This document shows, piece after piece, positions 1 to 7,764 of a stretch of 24,948 bases of DNA. Location of the stretch: positions 1 through 24,948 of the forward strand of contig JAYQVM010000014.1 in assembly GCA_038148435.1 (NCBI GenBank). The letters run 5' to 3'. The translations under genes were made by a program, and so were the position numbers. The notes beneath the pieces were generated by a model. That model worked only from the letters and a program-made list of their open reading frames with translations, was not told the origin of the DNA and ran no database searches. Every line of letters starts with the position of its first letter. Positions within the stretch are counted from its first letter, which is position 1. Source of the DNA: UBA5109 sp038148435 (GTDB taxonomy: Bacteria > Pseudomonadota > Gammaproteobacteria > Pseudomonadales > Pseudohongiellaceae).

Positions 1-932
1 ACTGGAACCTGCATGCGGCATCACTATCGCTGGGATATATCCCCGATACTCAAGCGCTCGGATTAAGAGTGCTGCCAAAGGTAGCCGAAGGCTTTATCCG
101 CAATCTGAGAAATTTCGATAGCCAGCCCTTAATCCAACTTAATCTGGCTTCGAATGCCTACAAGCAGGCCTTATTTTTGCAAAGGCGACATGAAGCTATC
201 GCTCCGAACCTTGAGCCTTACAGGTTGCTAAAGATTGAAGCAGAGTTCCAGTTGACTGAAAGCAACCTCAACATCCCGGAAACGGAAAAGAAGCTGGCCT
301 TTACTCACCTCCTGCTGGGAAACATGCTGGAAAACTATCAGACGACTACTCCCAATGCTCAGGCGGACTTTTACTTTCGAACCCTGCGCGAAGGCCAGGA
401 TGCCCTGGAACGCCGTCTGGATTATCTGCAGTCTGCCAATTTTACCGATCTGGATATTGTCATGGCGATGGTGGACCTAGCTGACTGGCTTCTGCTCAAT
501 GGACGTTGGAGTTCAGCCGAACAAATGTATATTAAGGCATACCAGTTTATGGACGCTAATCAACTCGAGCAGGTCCCCGGCCTGATGTATCCAGATCTTC
601 CAGTTCCCATTCCCAGCTATGTCAGCACTTTTTACAGCCGGGCAAGCAGCAATATCCCGGCAGATGCCGCTCTCGACTATGAAGGTTATATTGATGTCAG
701 CTTTGAATTATCGCGACTCGGAAATGCGAGAGATATTGAAATTCTGAGTTATACGGCAAATACGCATGAAGATACCCTCAGGGCACTACGCAATATGTTA
801 CGTCTTACCCAATTCCGTTTGCAACTTCAGGATCATGAGCATTATGCCGAGAACCAATACCTTGTGCGCTACTACTTCACGCCCCAGCCCACACCAGAAA
901 CCGCAGAAGAATCCGAATCCGTTACCGAGTAA
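1..932 (+). CDS. TPR-like protein with TonB-like C-terminal domain (5' end outside window)
   Basis: The reading frame is open from base 3, so the true start lies upstream of the window; the GTG at 69 is only an internal codon. 309 residues are visible. Most of the protein is helical and looks like degenerate TPR-type repeats, for example the segment around DLADWLLLNGRWSSAEQMY. The last roughly 90 residues (GYIDVSFELSRLGNARDIEI, then ALRNMLRLTQFRL, then YLVRYYFTP) follow the pattern of the TonB C-terminal fold: a beta strand, a small-residue turn, a helix with alternating Leu/Arg, and a closing strand. The tail is Glu-rich. It probably acts in the periplasm, but no signal sequence is visible because the N-terminus is missing. 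It ends at a terminator shared with the converging oxidoreductase operon. The TonB-like call is from pattern only, and the cellular role is unknown. Confidence 0.7.
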   Translation, partial: WNLHAASLSLGYIPDTQALGLRVLPKVAEGFIRNLRNFDSQPLIQLNLASNAYKQALFLQRRHEAIAPNLEPYRLLKIEAEFQLTESNLNIPETEKKLAFTHLLLGNMLENYQTTTPNAQADFYFRTLREGQDALERRLDYLQSANFTDLDIVMAMVDLADWLLLNGRWSSAEQMYIKAYQFMDANQLEQVPGLMYPDLPVPIPSYVSTFYSRASSNIPADAALDYEGYIDVSFELSRLGNARDIEILSYTANTHEDTLRALRNMLRLTQFRLQLQDHEHYAENQYLVRYYFTPQPTPETAEESESVTE

Positions 933-947
933 CGCATAAAGAGGCAC

Positions 948-976
948 AAAAAAGGGCAGTCTTGACTGCCCTTTTT
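948..976. terminator. Bidirectional rho-independent terminator
   Basis: Inverted repeat AAAAAGGGCAGT / ACTGCCCTTTTT around a four-base loop (CTTG). GC-rich stem core GGGCAG/CTGCCC is flanked by A and T runs on both sides, so it can stop transcription from the TPR-like gene on the + strand and from the oxidoreductase operon on the - strand. It lies between the two converging stop codons. Confidence 0.9.
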
Positions 977-996
977 CATCACTATGTCTGGATTAA

Positions 997-3324
997 TCAG
1001 ACCAGGGTATAACCAGATTCCGACAGAGGCAGTTTTCTGACCCGTTCTCCGGTAGCCGTAAAAATGGCATTGGCGATAGCCGGTAGAACCGGCGGCAAAG
1101 CCGGTTCCCCAGCGCCCGTCGGGGCAACATCCTCTGGCTCCAAAAAGTGCACATCCAAAGCCGGTGCACGCGAAATCCTCAGCAAAGGGTACTGATGAAA
1201 ATTGCTCTGTTCGATAATGCCTTTTTCAAATGAAATCTTGGCATACATCAACTGACTGAGGCCATCCATGATGCTGCCCTGTACCTGATTCTCGGCACTG
1301 CTGCGATTATGGATAAGGCCAAAGTCTGCAACAGACCAGATCTTGTGCACAGTTACTTCCTTGGCAGAACTGACACTGACATCAGCTACCTGCGCCACAT
1401 AGCCGCTGTGTGAATAATAAAAAGCCAGGCCCAGAGCTCTTCCCTGTGGCATAGGTCGTCCCCACTCTGCGCGATCTGCCACAGTAAAGATGACGTCGCG
1501 GGCCCGCGTATTACTAAAGGGAATGGGCGGCGGGAAGCCGGGAGGCAAATTAGAGGGCGGCTGAGGCATATCTTCATCAGGAATGTTCATGAGGTCCAGC
1601 AGGAAATCCCGAAAATCACGATTGCCTGCAACGGCAACTTCATGCAGGAAACTCTGGAACACAAAACCAAATGCATTAGATCCGGGCGCCCGCATAGGCC
1701 CGGTTTGGATTGCTGCAGCCTGCATAGTCTGCATAATACGGACATTCTGCAGATGCTCCATCGGTAAAACATCCGGTGTCAGATTAGCCGTTTCAATCGG
1801 CTGCTCGGCTTCATCATTTTTTGCCTGGGTCAGAAAATGATCACTGAAAGCGGTCATACGACCCTCGGCATCTAACGCTGCTCTGAATGCATGAAATCCA
1901 CCAGGGCGAAAGAAGTCAAAGGCCATGTCATCCTCACGGGTCCATTGCAGTTTCACTGGACGCCCCTCCATACGACGCGCAATGGCTGCCACTTCAGAGA
2001 CATAGTCATTGTTCAAGCGACGCCCGAAACCACCACCGATGCGAGTCTGGTTGAGAGTGACAGCAGCGGGGGGCAAACCGCTTACAACTGCAGCCGCAGC
2101 TTCCCCGGCTTGCGGTGTCTGGCTGGGAGCCCAAACCTGAAGCTGACCATTTTCATAAAGCGCAGAGCAGTTCTGAGGTTCCAAATTTGCGTGAGAAACG
2201 TACGGGTATTCATAATACGCTTCGACCACCTGTTCAGCATTATCAAAGGCAGCATCAACATTTCCTTTATTAAGAATTTCCATGACGCCCTCCTGCTTTG
2301 ACAGCCTGAGTGCATTAGCTGAAATATCAGACCATGTCGCTGAAGTATCAGCGGTGCTTAAATCCCAGTCGACTTCCAGCTCCTGCTTGGCCTTGATGGC
2401 AGCCCAGGTCGATGTCGCAACAATGGATACACCGCCGAGTCGAACTGCATCAAAAATCGTTGAGCCAATCAGTTCGCCAAAAGGCTCCAGAATAAAAGCG
2501 TCAATTACTCCCGGCAGTGATTTGATGTGGGCCTGATTAAAGGAACGGGCTGTTCCACCCAGAGCTGGACTCTTAGTATAGCTGGCATAAACCATACCCT
2601 CACGTCGTACATCAATGCCGAACAGTGGGCTGCCCTGAACAATCGCATGATTATCCACGCCGCCGAATCGTCTTCCCAACAGGCTGAACTCTGAAGGGTC
2701 TTTCAGTTTCAGCGTTTGCTGGTCGGGAACAGGCATGCTGGACGCCAGTTCTGCAAATTCACTATATGGATAGGATTCCCCACTCGCTTCATGGATAACC
2801 ATCGAGTCTCTGGTGCTTAATTCTGAAACGGGCACATAGAGCTGTTCAGCCGCCGCTGCCAGGATCATCATGCGAGCTGTTGCTCCGGCCTCCCGCATGG
2901 CCGTCCAATTCATAGGTGTAGACAGGGAGCCACCTGCCAATTGCAGACCATAGCGGCTGGCATCAATATCTGCCTGAACAACATCGACATCTGCCCACCG
3001 GGCATCAAGCTCTTCAGCAATAATTAGCGGCAATCCTGTCTTGATGCCCTGACCACATTCGGGGTTTTTCGAAAAAATATTGATGCGCCCGTTTGCCTGA
3101 ATCTGAACATAGGGGCTGATGTTTGCCTCCGCTACTGAGCTGCCATCCTGAGCAGCAGCCTGGCTAGTGCCCATAGCCATGCCTAAGGTCAACCCTCCAC
3201 CGGCAATGCCTGAAATTTTGAAAAAACGGCGACGACTTATATCCGCAGCAAGGGACTTATCATCACGAGCATAGGAAGTCTTCTCGAAGAAGGCCGGCAT
3301 GACAGAATTCGAAGGGGGGGTCAC
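997..3324 (-). CDS. Molybdopterin-binding large subunit, isoquinoline 1-oxidoreductase (IorB) type, Tat-exported
   Basis: 775 residues, normal for the IorB branch of the xanthine oxidase family. These enzymes hydroxylate N-heterocycles or oxidise aldehydes using molybdenum cofactor. The N-terminus has a twin-arginine signal (SRRRFFKISG, residues 30-39, followed by a Gly/Ala/Leu-rich stretch), so the enzyme is exported folded to the periplasm. Visible family motifs: GGGFGRR near 430-436, the GPMRAPG loop at 542-548, and GAGEPALPP at 738-746, where Glu740 is the expected catalytic glutamate. The [2Fe-2S] partner lies immediately upstream on the same strand, 39 bases away, so the pair forms an operon. 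A third cytochrome c subunit and a XdhC-type maturation factor, often found with such enzymes, are not next to it. The substrate cannot be read from sequence; the isoquinoline name reflects the family only. Confidence 0.9.
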   Translation of the reverse strand: MTPPSNSVMPAFFEKTSYARDDKSLAADISRRRFFKISGIAGGGLTLGMAMGTSQAAAQDGSSVAEANISPYVQIQANGRINIFSKNPECGQGIKTGLPLIIAEELDARWADVDVVQADIDASRYGLQLAGGSLSTPMNWTAMREAGATARMMILAAAAEQLYVPVSELSTRDSMVIHEASGESYPYSEFAELASSMPVPDQQTLKLKDPSEFSLLGRRFGGVDNHAIVQGSPLFGIDVRREGMVYASYTKSPALGGTARSFNQAHIKSLPGVIDAFILEPFGELIGSTIFDAVRLGGVSIVATSTWAAIKAKQELEVDWDLSTADTSATWSDISANALRLSKQEGVMEILNKGNVDAAFDNAEQVVEAYYEYPYVSHANLEPQNCSALYENGQLQVWAPSQTPQAGEAAAAVVSGLPPAAVTLNQTRIGGGFGRRLNNDYVSEVAAIARRMEGRPVKLQWTREDDMAFDFFRPGGFHAFRAALDAEGRMTAFSDHFLTQAKNDEAEQPIETANLTPDVLPMEHLQNVRIMQTMQAAAIQTGPMRAPGSNAFGFVFQSFLHEVAVAGNRDFRDFLLDLMNIPDEDMPQPPSNLPPGFPPPIPFSNTRARDVIFTVADRAEWGRPMPQGRALGLAFYYSHSGYVAQVADVSVSSAKEVTVHKIWSVADFGLIHNRSSAENQVQGSIMDGLSQLMYAKISFEKGIIEQSNFHQYPLLRISRAPALDVHFLEPEDVAPTGAGEPALPPVLPAIANAIFTATGERVRKLPLSESGYTLV

Positions 3325-3363
3325 GGTATCTCCTAGGCCTGAATTAAAGCCAGTTTTTATTTT

Positions 3364-3873
3364 TTATGCGACTTGAGAGCCGGTGTCGGCATTATAGAAT
3401 GCCGTGCCGGACATAGTCTGGGCGGCTGTTTTAATGGCGGCCCTGATACGAACATATGTTCCACAGCGGCAGATATTGCCTGACATGGCAGCATCAATAT
3501 CCGCGTCTGAAGGGTTTGGATTATTACGTAATAACGCCGTAGCACTCATGATCTGTCCAGCCTGACAGTAACCACATTGAGGCACATCATGCTCAATCCA
3601 GGCCTGCTGAACCGGAGAAAGCGTCCCATCAGCAGCTGCCAGACCTTCTATGGTGGTGATTTGTTCATTGCTGAGATTTCCTACAGGAATCTGGCAGGAT
3701 CGCACCGGTGCTCCGTTCATGTGAACGGTACAGGCACCACACTGAGCAATACCACAACCATACTTGGTGCCAACAAGGCCAAGCTCGTCTCTGAGAACCC
3801 AAAGCAGGGGAGTTGATGGATCTATATCATTCCCGATATCCAGTGTCTGACCATTAATATTTAAAGTTGCCAT
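3364..3873 (-). CDS. [2Fe-2S] small subunit, isoquinoline 1-oxidoreductase (IorA) type
   Basis: 169 residues, typical of the small iron-sulfur subunit of molybdenum hydroxylases. It passes electrons from the molybdenum subunit encoded just downstream. Two cluster sites are complete: a plant-ferredoxin-like site with Cys40, Cys45, Cys48 and Cys60 (CGIAQCGAC, then RSC), and a C-terminal helical site with Cys100, Cys103, Cys135 and Cys137 (CGYC and CRC). It has no export signal of its own, consistent with being carried across the membrane by the Tat signal of its partner. It is the first gene of the pair; AAGAG lies about nine bases before the ATG. Confidence 0.93.
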   Translation of the reverse strand: MATLNINGQTLDIGNDIDPSTPLLWVLRDELGLVGTKYGCGIAQCGACTVHMNGAPVRSCQIPVGNLSNEQITTIEGLAAADGTLSPVQQAWIEHDVPQCGYCQAGQIMSATALLRNNPNPSDADIDAAMSGNICRCGTYVRIRAAIKTAAQTMSGTAFYNADTGSQVA

Positions 3874-4037
3874 GACAAAAATCTCTTATTCTTGTTAAGT
3901 ACAGGAAAATTACAATTCGATGAAGGCCTCAAACTAAACCACCTCTGGCAAAGAATCAAGGGAAACAACGAACTGGCGCTTTGGCAGAAGCCCTGATTAT
4001 GCATATTCATCTTTATATCTTTGAGAGCTTTCATGCC

Positions 4038-4060
4038 AAAAAAACGGGCCTTTAGGCCCG
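4038..4060 (-). terminator. Rho-independent terminator of sodB
   Basis: Read on the - strand: CGGGCC, loop TAAA, GGCCCG, then seven T. It starts 30 bases after the sodB stop codon. It separates sodB from the oxidoreductase operon, whose first gene starts at 3873. Confidence 0.92.
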
Positions 4061-4090
4061 CCTTAACATGTTAGGTTTAAGTAATCAGGC

Positions 4091-4672
4091 TTAATTCAGG
4101 TTGGCCTCGACAAAGTTCCAGTTCACCAGTGCCCAGAATGCTTCCATATATTTTGGACGCAGGTTGCGGTAGTCAATGTAATAGGCATGCTCCCAGACAT
4201 CAACGGTTAACAGCGGGGTCACACCAGCTTCCGTTAGAGGTGTCGCCGCATTGGACGTGTTAACGATAGCCAATCCACCATCAGAATTCTGAATCAGCCA
4301 AGTCCAGCCTGAGCCAAAATTGTTGACTGCGCTGTCCGTGAACTTGGTTTTGAACTCTTCCACAGAGCCGAAGTTTGCCTCTATGGCTGTAGCCAGGGCC
4401 CCGGAAGGGTTGCCGCCACCATTCGGGCTCAGACAGTTCCAGTAAAAACTGTGATTCCAGACTTGCGCAGCATTATTGAATACCCCGCCGGAAGAGCTTT
4501 TAACAATCTCTTCAAGGGACTTGCCGTCGTCTTCGCTTCCTTCGATCAGGCCATTGAGTTTCACAACATAGGTGTTGTGATGTTTCCCGTAATGAAATTC
4601 GAGGGTCTCCTTTGAAATATGCGGCTCAAGCGCATTCTGTTCATAAGGTAGGGGGGGCAGTTCTATCGCCAT
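4091..4672 (-). CDS. sodB: Superoxide dismutase [Fe]
   Basis: 193 residues, the usual length of bacterial iron superoxide dismutase, which converts superoxide to oxygen and hydrogen peroxide in the cytoplasm. All four metal ligands are present: His27 (FHYGKHH), His74 (WNHSFYW), Asp158 and His162 (DVWEHAYY). Gln70 in AAQVWNH is in the second-sphere position characteristic of the iron type rather than the manganese type. GSGWTWL is also conserved. There is no signal peptide. A good ribosome site (GGAG) lies seven bases before the ATG. It is a single gene with its own terminator; its promoter must lie in the 66-base gap behind ftsX or be read through from ftsX. I see no clear -35/-10 pair there. 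Confidence 0.97.
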   Translation of the reverse strand: MAIELPPLPYEQNALEPHISKETLEFHYGKHHNTYVVKLNGLIEGSEDDGKSLEEIVKSSSGGVFNNAAQVWNHSFYWNCLSPNGGGNPSGALATAIEANFGSVEEFKTKFTDSAVNNFGSGWTWLIQNSDGGLAIVNTSNAATPLTEAGVTPLLTVDVWEHAYYIDYRNLRPKYMEAFWALVNWNFVEANLN

Positions 4673-4738
4673 GATTAACTCCGTTAAAAAATTAAAAGTG
4701 TAGGCTGGGGCGCTATAGTGTACATAACAAGACTTGCT

Positions 4739-5734
4739 TCATCTAGGTTCAATTATCCTCAAGTGCCGCAAGATGGAAAGCCAAGCTCCCAGCCAGCCAA
4801 GCAATCCACTAATCACTAATACCCAGAAAAAACTGCTTATCCCCAGCCCGATAAATTCAAATCCACCCTCATACAGACCTGAGAGCCTGGCCAGCGGCCC
4901 GCGCAAGAGCAACTGGGCAATAAGTAAGAGGACGCAAGCGATCAGGCCGCCGCCAAAACCATACCAGATCCCGGTATACAAAAAGGGTCTGGCCACATAA
5001 GCATCTGTTCCGCCGACCAGCTTGACCACCACAATTTCATTACGCCGGTTTTCTATTACCAGCCGAATAGTATTTCCCACGACTAGCGCAACACCAACGC
5101 CTAAGAGGACTGCAAGCATATAGGTCAGGCGCTGTGCCAGGTTCAAAATTTCATAGAGGCGCCGCAGCCATTCCAGATCATATTGCACCGAATCGACGCC
5201 TTCATAGGCTTGTAGGCTACTTATCAAGCTCCTAATTTCAGAGACCTGCTGGGATACAGGTGTAACAATCAGTACCGTTGGAAGAGGGTTTTCATCGAGG
5301 CCATCCAAAATATCACCGAACCCAGAACTATCGCGGAATTCCAGCAAGGCATTATCAGCTGTTATCAGTCGCGCGCTGAGTATTCCTATACGCTGCTCAA
5401 GGTCAAGCTGAATAGTTTCAATGCGTTCGGAACTGATGTTGATATCCAGGAACACCGAAATCTGCCCAGCTTCTTCCAGATCAGAGCCAAACTGCTGCAG
5501 GTTTTGTAAAAATAGTAAAAGACTCAGGGGCAGAGCTATGGCGATGGCAATCATTGCCCAGGTCATGAGGCTACTGGTCAGACTCCTCAAGAGCCGGTCC
5601 AGACTGTCAACCGCTACCTGCTGATGGTTTCGAAAAAAGCCTAAAGCCCTAGTTATCATCGCTGACTTGTCTGTTTTTTTGCGACTAATATTTGCCGCCG
5701 CCTTCCCTGCCTGTGGATGCCTGCTCCCTGCCAT
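4739..5734 (-). CDS. ftsX: Cell division ABC transporter membrane subunit FtsX
   Basis: 331 residues. FtsX is the inner-membrane partner of the ATPase FtsE; together they recruit and activate murein hydrolases (through EnvC in E. coli) at the division septum. Topology fits the family: a basic cytoplasmic N-terminus, TM1 at about 55-77, a large periplasmic domain at about 78-200, then TM2 (203-225), TM3 (253-277) and TM4 (299-323). The stretch VIENRRNEIVVVKLVGGTD after TM2 is the conserved coupling region. It begins six bases after the ftsE stop, with a GAG-containing ribosome site, as in the usual ftsYEX operon. A later in-frame Met26 is a possible alternative start, but lysine-rich N-terminal extensions are common in this family. 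Confidence 0.95.
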   Translation of the reverse strand: MAGSRHPQAGKAAANISRKKTDKSAMITRALGFFRNHQQVAVDSLDRLLRSLTSSLMTWAMIAIAIALPLSLLLFLQNLQQFGSDLEEAGQISVFLDINISSERIETIQLDLEQRIGILSARLITADNALLEFRDSSGFGDILDGLDENPLPTVLIVTPVSQQVSEIRSLISSLQAYEGVDSVQYDLEWLRRLYEILNLAQRLTYMLAVLLGVGVALVVGNTIRLVIENRRNEIVVVKLVGGTDAYVARPFLYTGIWYGFGGGLIACVLLLIAQLLLRGPLARLSGLYEGGFEFIGLGISSFFWVLVISGLLGWLGAWLSILRHLRIIEPR

Positions 5735-5740
5735 CAGCTT

Positions 5741-6430
5741 CTACTCAAGTACATCCTTTTGCCTTGACTTCATGCCGACGCCAATCATGCGCCCCTGTTC
5801 CAGAGTTAGAATACGATGCTCCAGGCTGGTAATCAGGCTCAGGTCATGACTGGCAATCAGCATGCTGACACCGACCCGATTGAATTCTTCAAACAGTCGC
5901 ATAATATCTACAGACAACTGGGGGTCAAGGTTTCCAGTGGGCTCATCTGCCAGCAAAAGGGCAGGTTTGTTGACAACAGCTCTGGCAATACCAAGGCGCT
6001 GCTGCTCTCCGCCGGACAAGGCAATTGGGTTCTGGCTTTCCTTGTTTAATAGCCCAACCTTATCCAGAGCGGCGCGAACCCTGCGGGCAGCATCACGAGA
6101 ATCATACCCTGCGATCTGCAAAGGCAATGCAACGTTTTCAAACACGCTGCGGTCAAACAGCAACTGATGATCCTGAAATACCAGGCCAATTTGTCGCCTG
6201 AAATATGGAAGTTGACGGCGGGAAAGACGATTGAGGTTTTGCCCGTTTACAAAAACCTGCCCTGCACTGGCACGCTCCATCAACATGATCAGTTTTAGGA
6301 GAGTACTTTTGCCTGCACCGGAGTGTCCGGTCAGAAAAGCTATTTCGCCCTGTTCAAGCTGAAAGCTGACCTGGCTGAGCGCTTCCTGCCCGCCTGGATA
6401 ACGTTTACTGACAGCATCAAACTTAATCAT
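5741..6430 (-). CDS. ftsE: Cell division ATP-binding protein FtsE
   Basis: 229 residues when started at the ATG at 6428-6430 (MIKFDAVSKRYPGG), the standard FtsE length and beginning. The frame stays open upstream to a possible start at 6505, but those 25 residues would lie wholly inside ftsY and look nothing like FtsE. Walker A is GHSGAGKST, the ABC signature is LSGGEQQR, and Walker B is LLLADEPTGNLD with its catalytic Glu; the H-loop is SHDLSL. It energises FtsX for septal peptidoglycan hydrolysis. The start codon overlaps the end of ftsY by eight bases and lacks a clear ribosome site, which suggests translational coupling to ftsY. Confidence 0.95.
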   Translation of the reverse strand: MIKFDAVSKRYPGGQEALSQVSFQLEQGEIAFLTGHSGAGKSTLLKLIMLMERASAGQVFVNGQNLNRLSRRQLPYFRRQIGLVFQDHQLLFDRSVFENVALPLQIAGYDSRDAARRVRAALDKVGLLNKESQNPIALSGGEQQRLGIARAVVNKPALLLADEPTGNLDPQLSVDIMRLFEEFNRVGVSMLIASHDLSLITSLEHRILTLEQGRMIGVGMKSRQKDVLE

Positions 6431-7424
6431 CGTTACTGAACAGAGCCTCAACAAACTCCCTGGCGTTGAAGGGTCTAAGGTCATCGACTTTTTCACCGAT
6501 ACCAATGAAGCGCAAGGGCAAATTGAGTTGCCTGGCCAGTGGAAATATCATGCCTCCCTTGGCGCTGCCATCAAGCTTGCTAAGCACAAGTCCGCTGACC
6601 TTTACCGCATTAAAGAAGTGCTGTGCTTGGCTAAGAGCATTCTGTCCGGTTGTTGCATCCAGTACCAGCATGATTTCATGCGGAATATCCTCATCCAGTT
6701 TCTTGAGTACACGCACCACTTTAGCCAACTCATCCATGAGGTTGCTTTTGTTGTGTAAACGCCCTGCCGTATCAGCTATTAATACATCGGTTTTTTTGGC
6801 AAGTGCCGACTGATAAGCATCGAAAATTACCGAGGCGCTGTCAGCCCCGGTATGCTGTGCGACAACTGGGACATTATTTCGCTCGCCCCAAACACTGAGT
6901 TGCTCAACCGCCGCCGCCCGAAACGTGTCCCCAGCTGCCAGCATGACCGAACGCCCTTCGCTTTGAAAACGCTTGGCCAATTTACCAATGGTGGTAGTCT
7001 TGCCAACGCCGTTGACGCCGACCATGAGAATCACAAAAGGCTTGCCCAGCTGCAGCGGTATTTCAAGCGGCTTGTCACAAACGACCAACTGCTCAAGCAA
7101 AATATCCTTGAGGCTATTCAACAAGAACTGAGGATCCTTTAGCTCCTTACGTTTCAGCCGACTGGTGAGCTCATCAATAATACTGGTTGTAACATCCATG
7201 CCAACATCAGCAGTCAGCAGGCGGGTTTCAATTTCATCCAGCAATTCATCATCAATCTCTTTTTTTCCCAGTATCAGGGCTCCAAGGCCATCGGTTAGTC
7301 CAGTACGGGTTCGGCCAAGGCCATTTTTCAGGCGGCTAAAAATTGAGCTGCTCGGCGTATCACTGAGATTATTCTGAAGGTCTTTATCGGCGTTAGCGGC
7401 GAGACGTTTACCAAAACCAAACAT
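6423..7424 (-). CDS. ftsY: Signal recognition particle receptor FtsY
   Basis: 333 residues. FtsY is the SRP receptor GTPase that docks ribosome-nascent chain complexes to the Sec translocon. The N domain covers about 30-125 and the G domain the rest. GTPase motifs: P-loop GVNGVGKTTT at 136-145, DTAGR at 218-222, and SKLDGSAKGG at 282-291; the closing GIGEKVDDLRPF is typical. The acidic N-terminal A domain is short (about 30 residues) compared with the very long one of E. coli FtsY, a variation common among bacteria. It is the first gene of ftsY-ftsE-ftsX. No strong ribosome site is visible before the ATG. Confidence 0.96.
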   Translation of the reverse strand: MFGFGKRLAANADKDLQNNLSDTPSSSIFSRLKNGLGRTRTGLTDGLGALILGKKEIDDELLDEIETRLLTADVGMDVTTSIIDELTSRLKRKELKDPQFLLNSLKDILLEQLVVCDKPLEIPLQLGKPFVILMVGVNGVGKTTTIGKLAKRFQSEGRSVMLAAGDTFRAAAVEQLSVWGERNNVPVVAQHTGADSASVIFDAYQSALAKKTDVLIADTAGRLHNKSNLMDELAKVVRVLKKLDEDIPHEIMLVLDATTGQNALSQAQHFFNAVKVSGLVLSKLDGSAKGGMIFPLARQLNLPLRFIGIGEKVDDLRPFNAREFVEALFSNDD

Positions 7425-7530
7425 AAGAATTCTGTCACTTCTGCGAGAAGGCTTATGCTACCAGCAGCAGCATTGCTTCGCTAGCAATTAGGCCCGCATG
7501 CAGTCAACGTGCTGGAGGTAAGCCTGGCTT

Positions 7531-7755
7531 TTAGCGTGGCTTTTGAATTTGCTGACGCACCTGCTTTTCAGCCTGCAGGGCAAGCTTGGAATCGGTATAG
7601 AAGAGTGCAGAAGGATCAATATCACGGCTTTGGATAATGCCGGTCTGCTGCTGCAGTTGGGGCAGATTCTCAACACTGAAACGAAGCAGGGTTTGCAGGA
7701 CAATGATGCCGACAAAAAACAGCATAGTAATGAACACTTGATCTCGGCGTTTCAT
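7531..7755 (-). CDS. Small membrane protein, function unknown
   Basis: 74 residues. A positively charged start (MKRRDQ) is followed by one hydrophobic segment, about residues 8-25 (VFITMLFFVGIIVLQTLL), then a polar, Gln-rich tail, suggesting a single-pass inner-membrane protein with its tail outside. A GAGG ribosome site precedes the ATG, which starts nine bases after the stop of the YeiH-family gene, so the two are very probably co-transcribed. I do not recognise the family. An overlapping frame on the same strand (7488-7715) has no ribosome site or plausible composition and is treated as a shadow. A role as accessory subunit of the transporter is a guess from position only. Confidence 0.7.
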   Translation of the reverse strand: MKRRDQVFITMLFFVGIIVLQTLLRFSVENLPQLQQQTGIIQSRDIDPSALFYTDSKLALQAEKQVRQQIQKPR

Positions 7756-7764
7756 TGGCTTGCC

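Noticed and set aside
4673..4738. sodB promoter in the gap behind ftsX
   Set aside because: TATAGC-like and TTGTTA-like hexamers are present but with wrong spacing; no defensible promoter call.
6431..6505. Longer ftsE start at 6505
   Set aside because: The extra 25 residues are entirely inside ftsY and unlike FtsE; MIKFDAVSKRYPGG is the family start.
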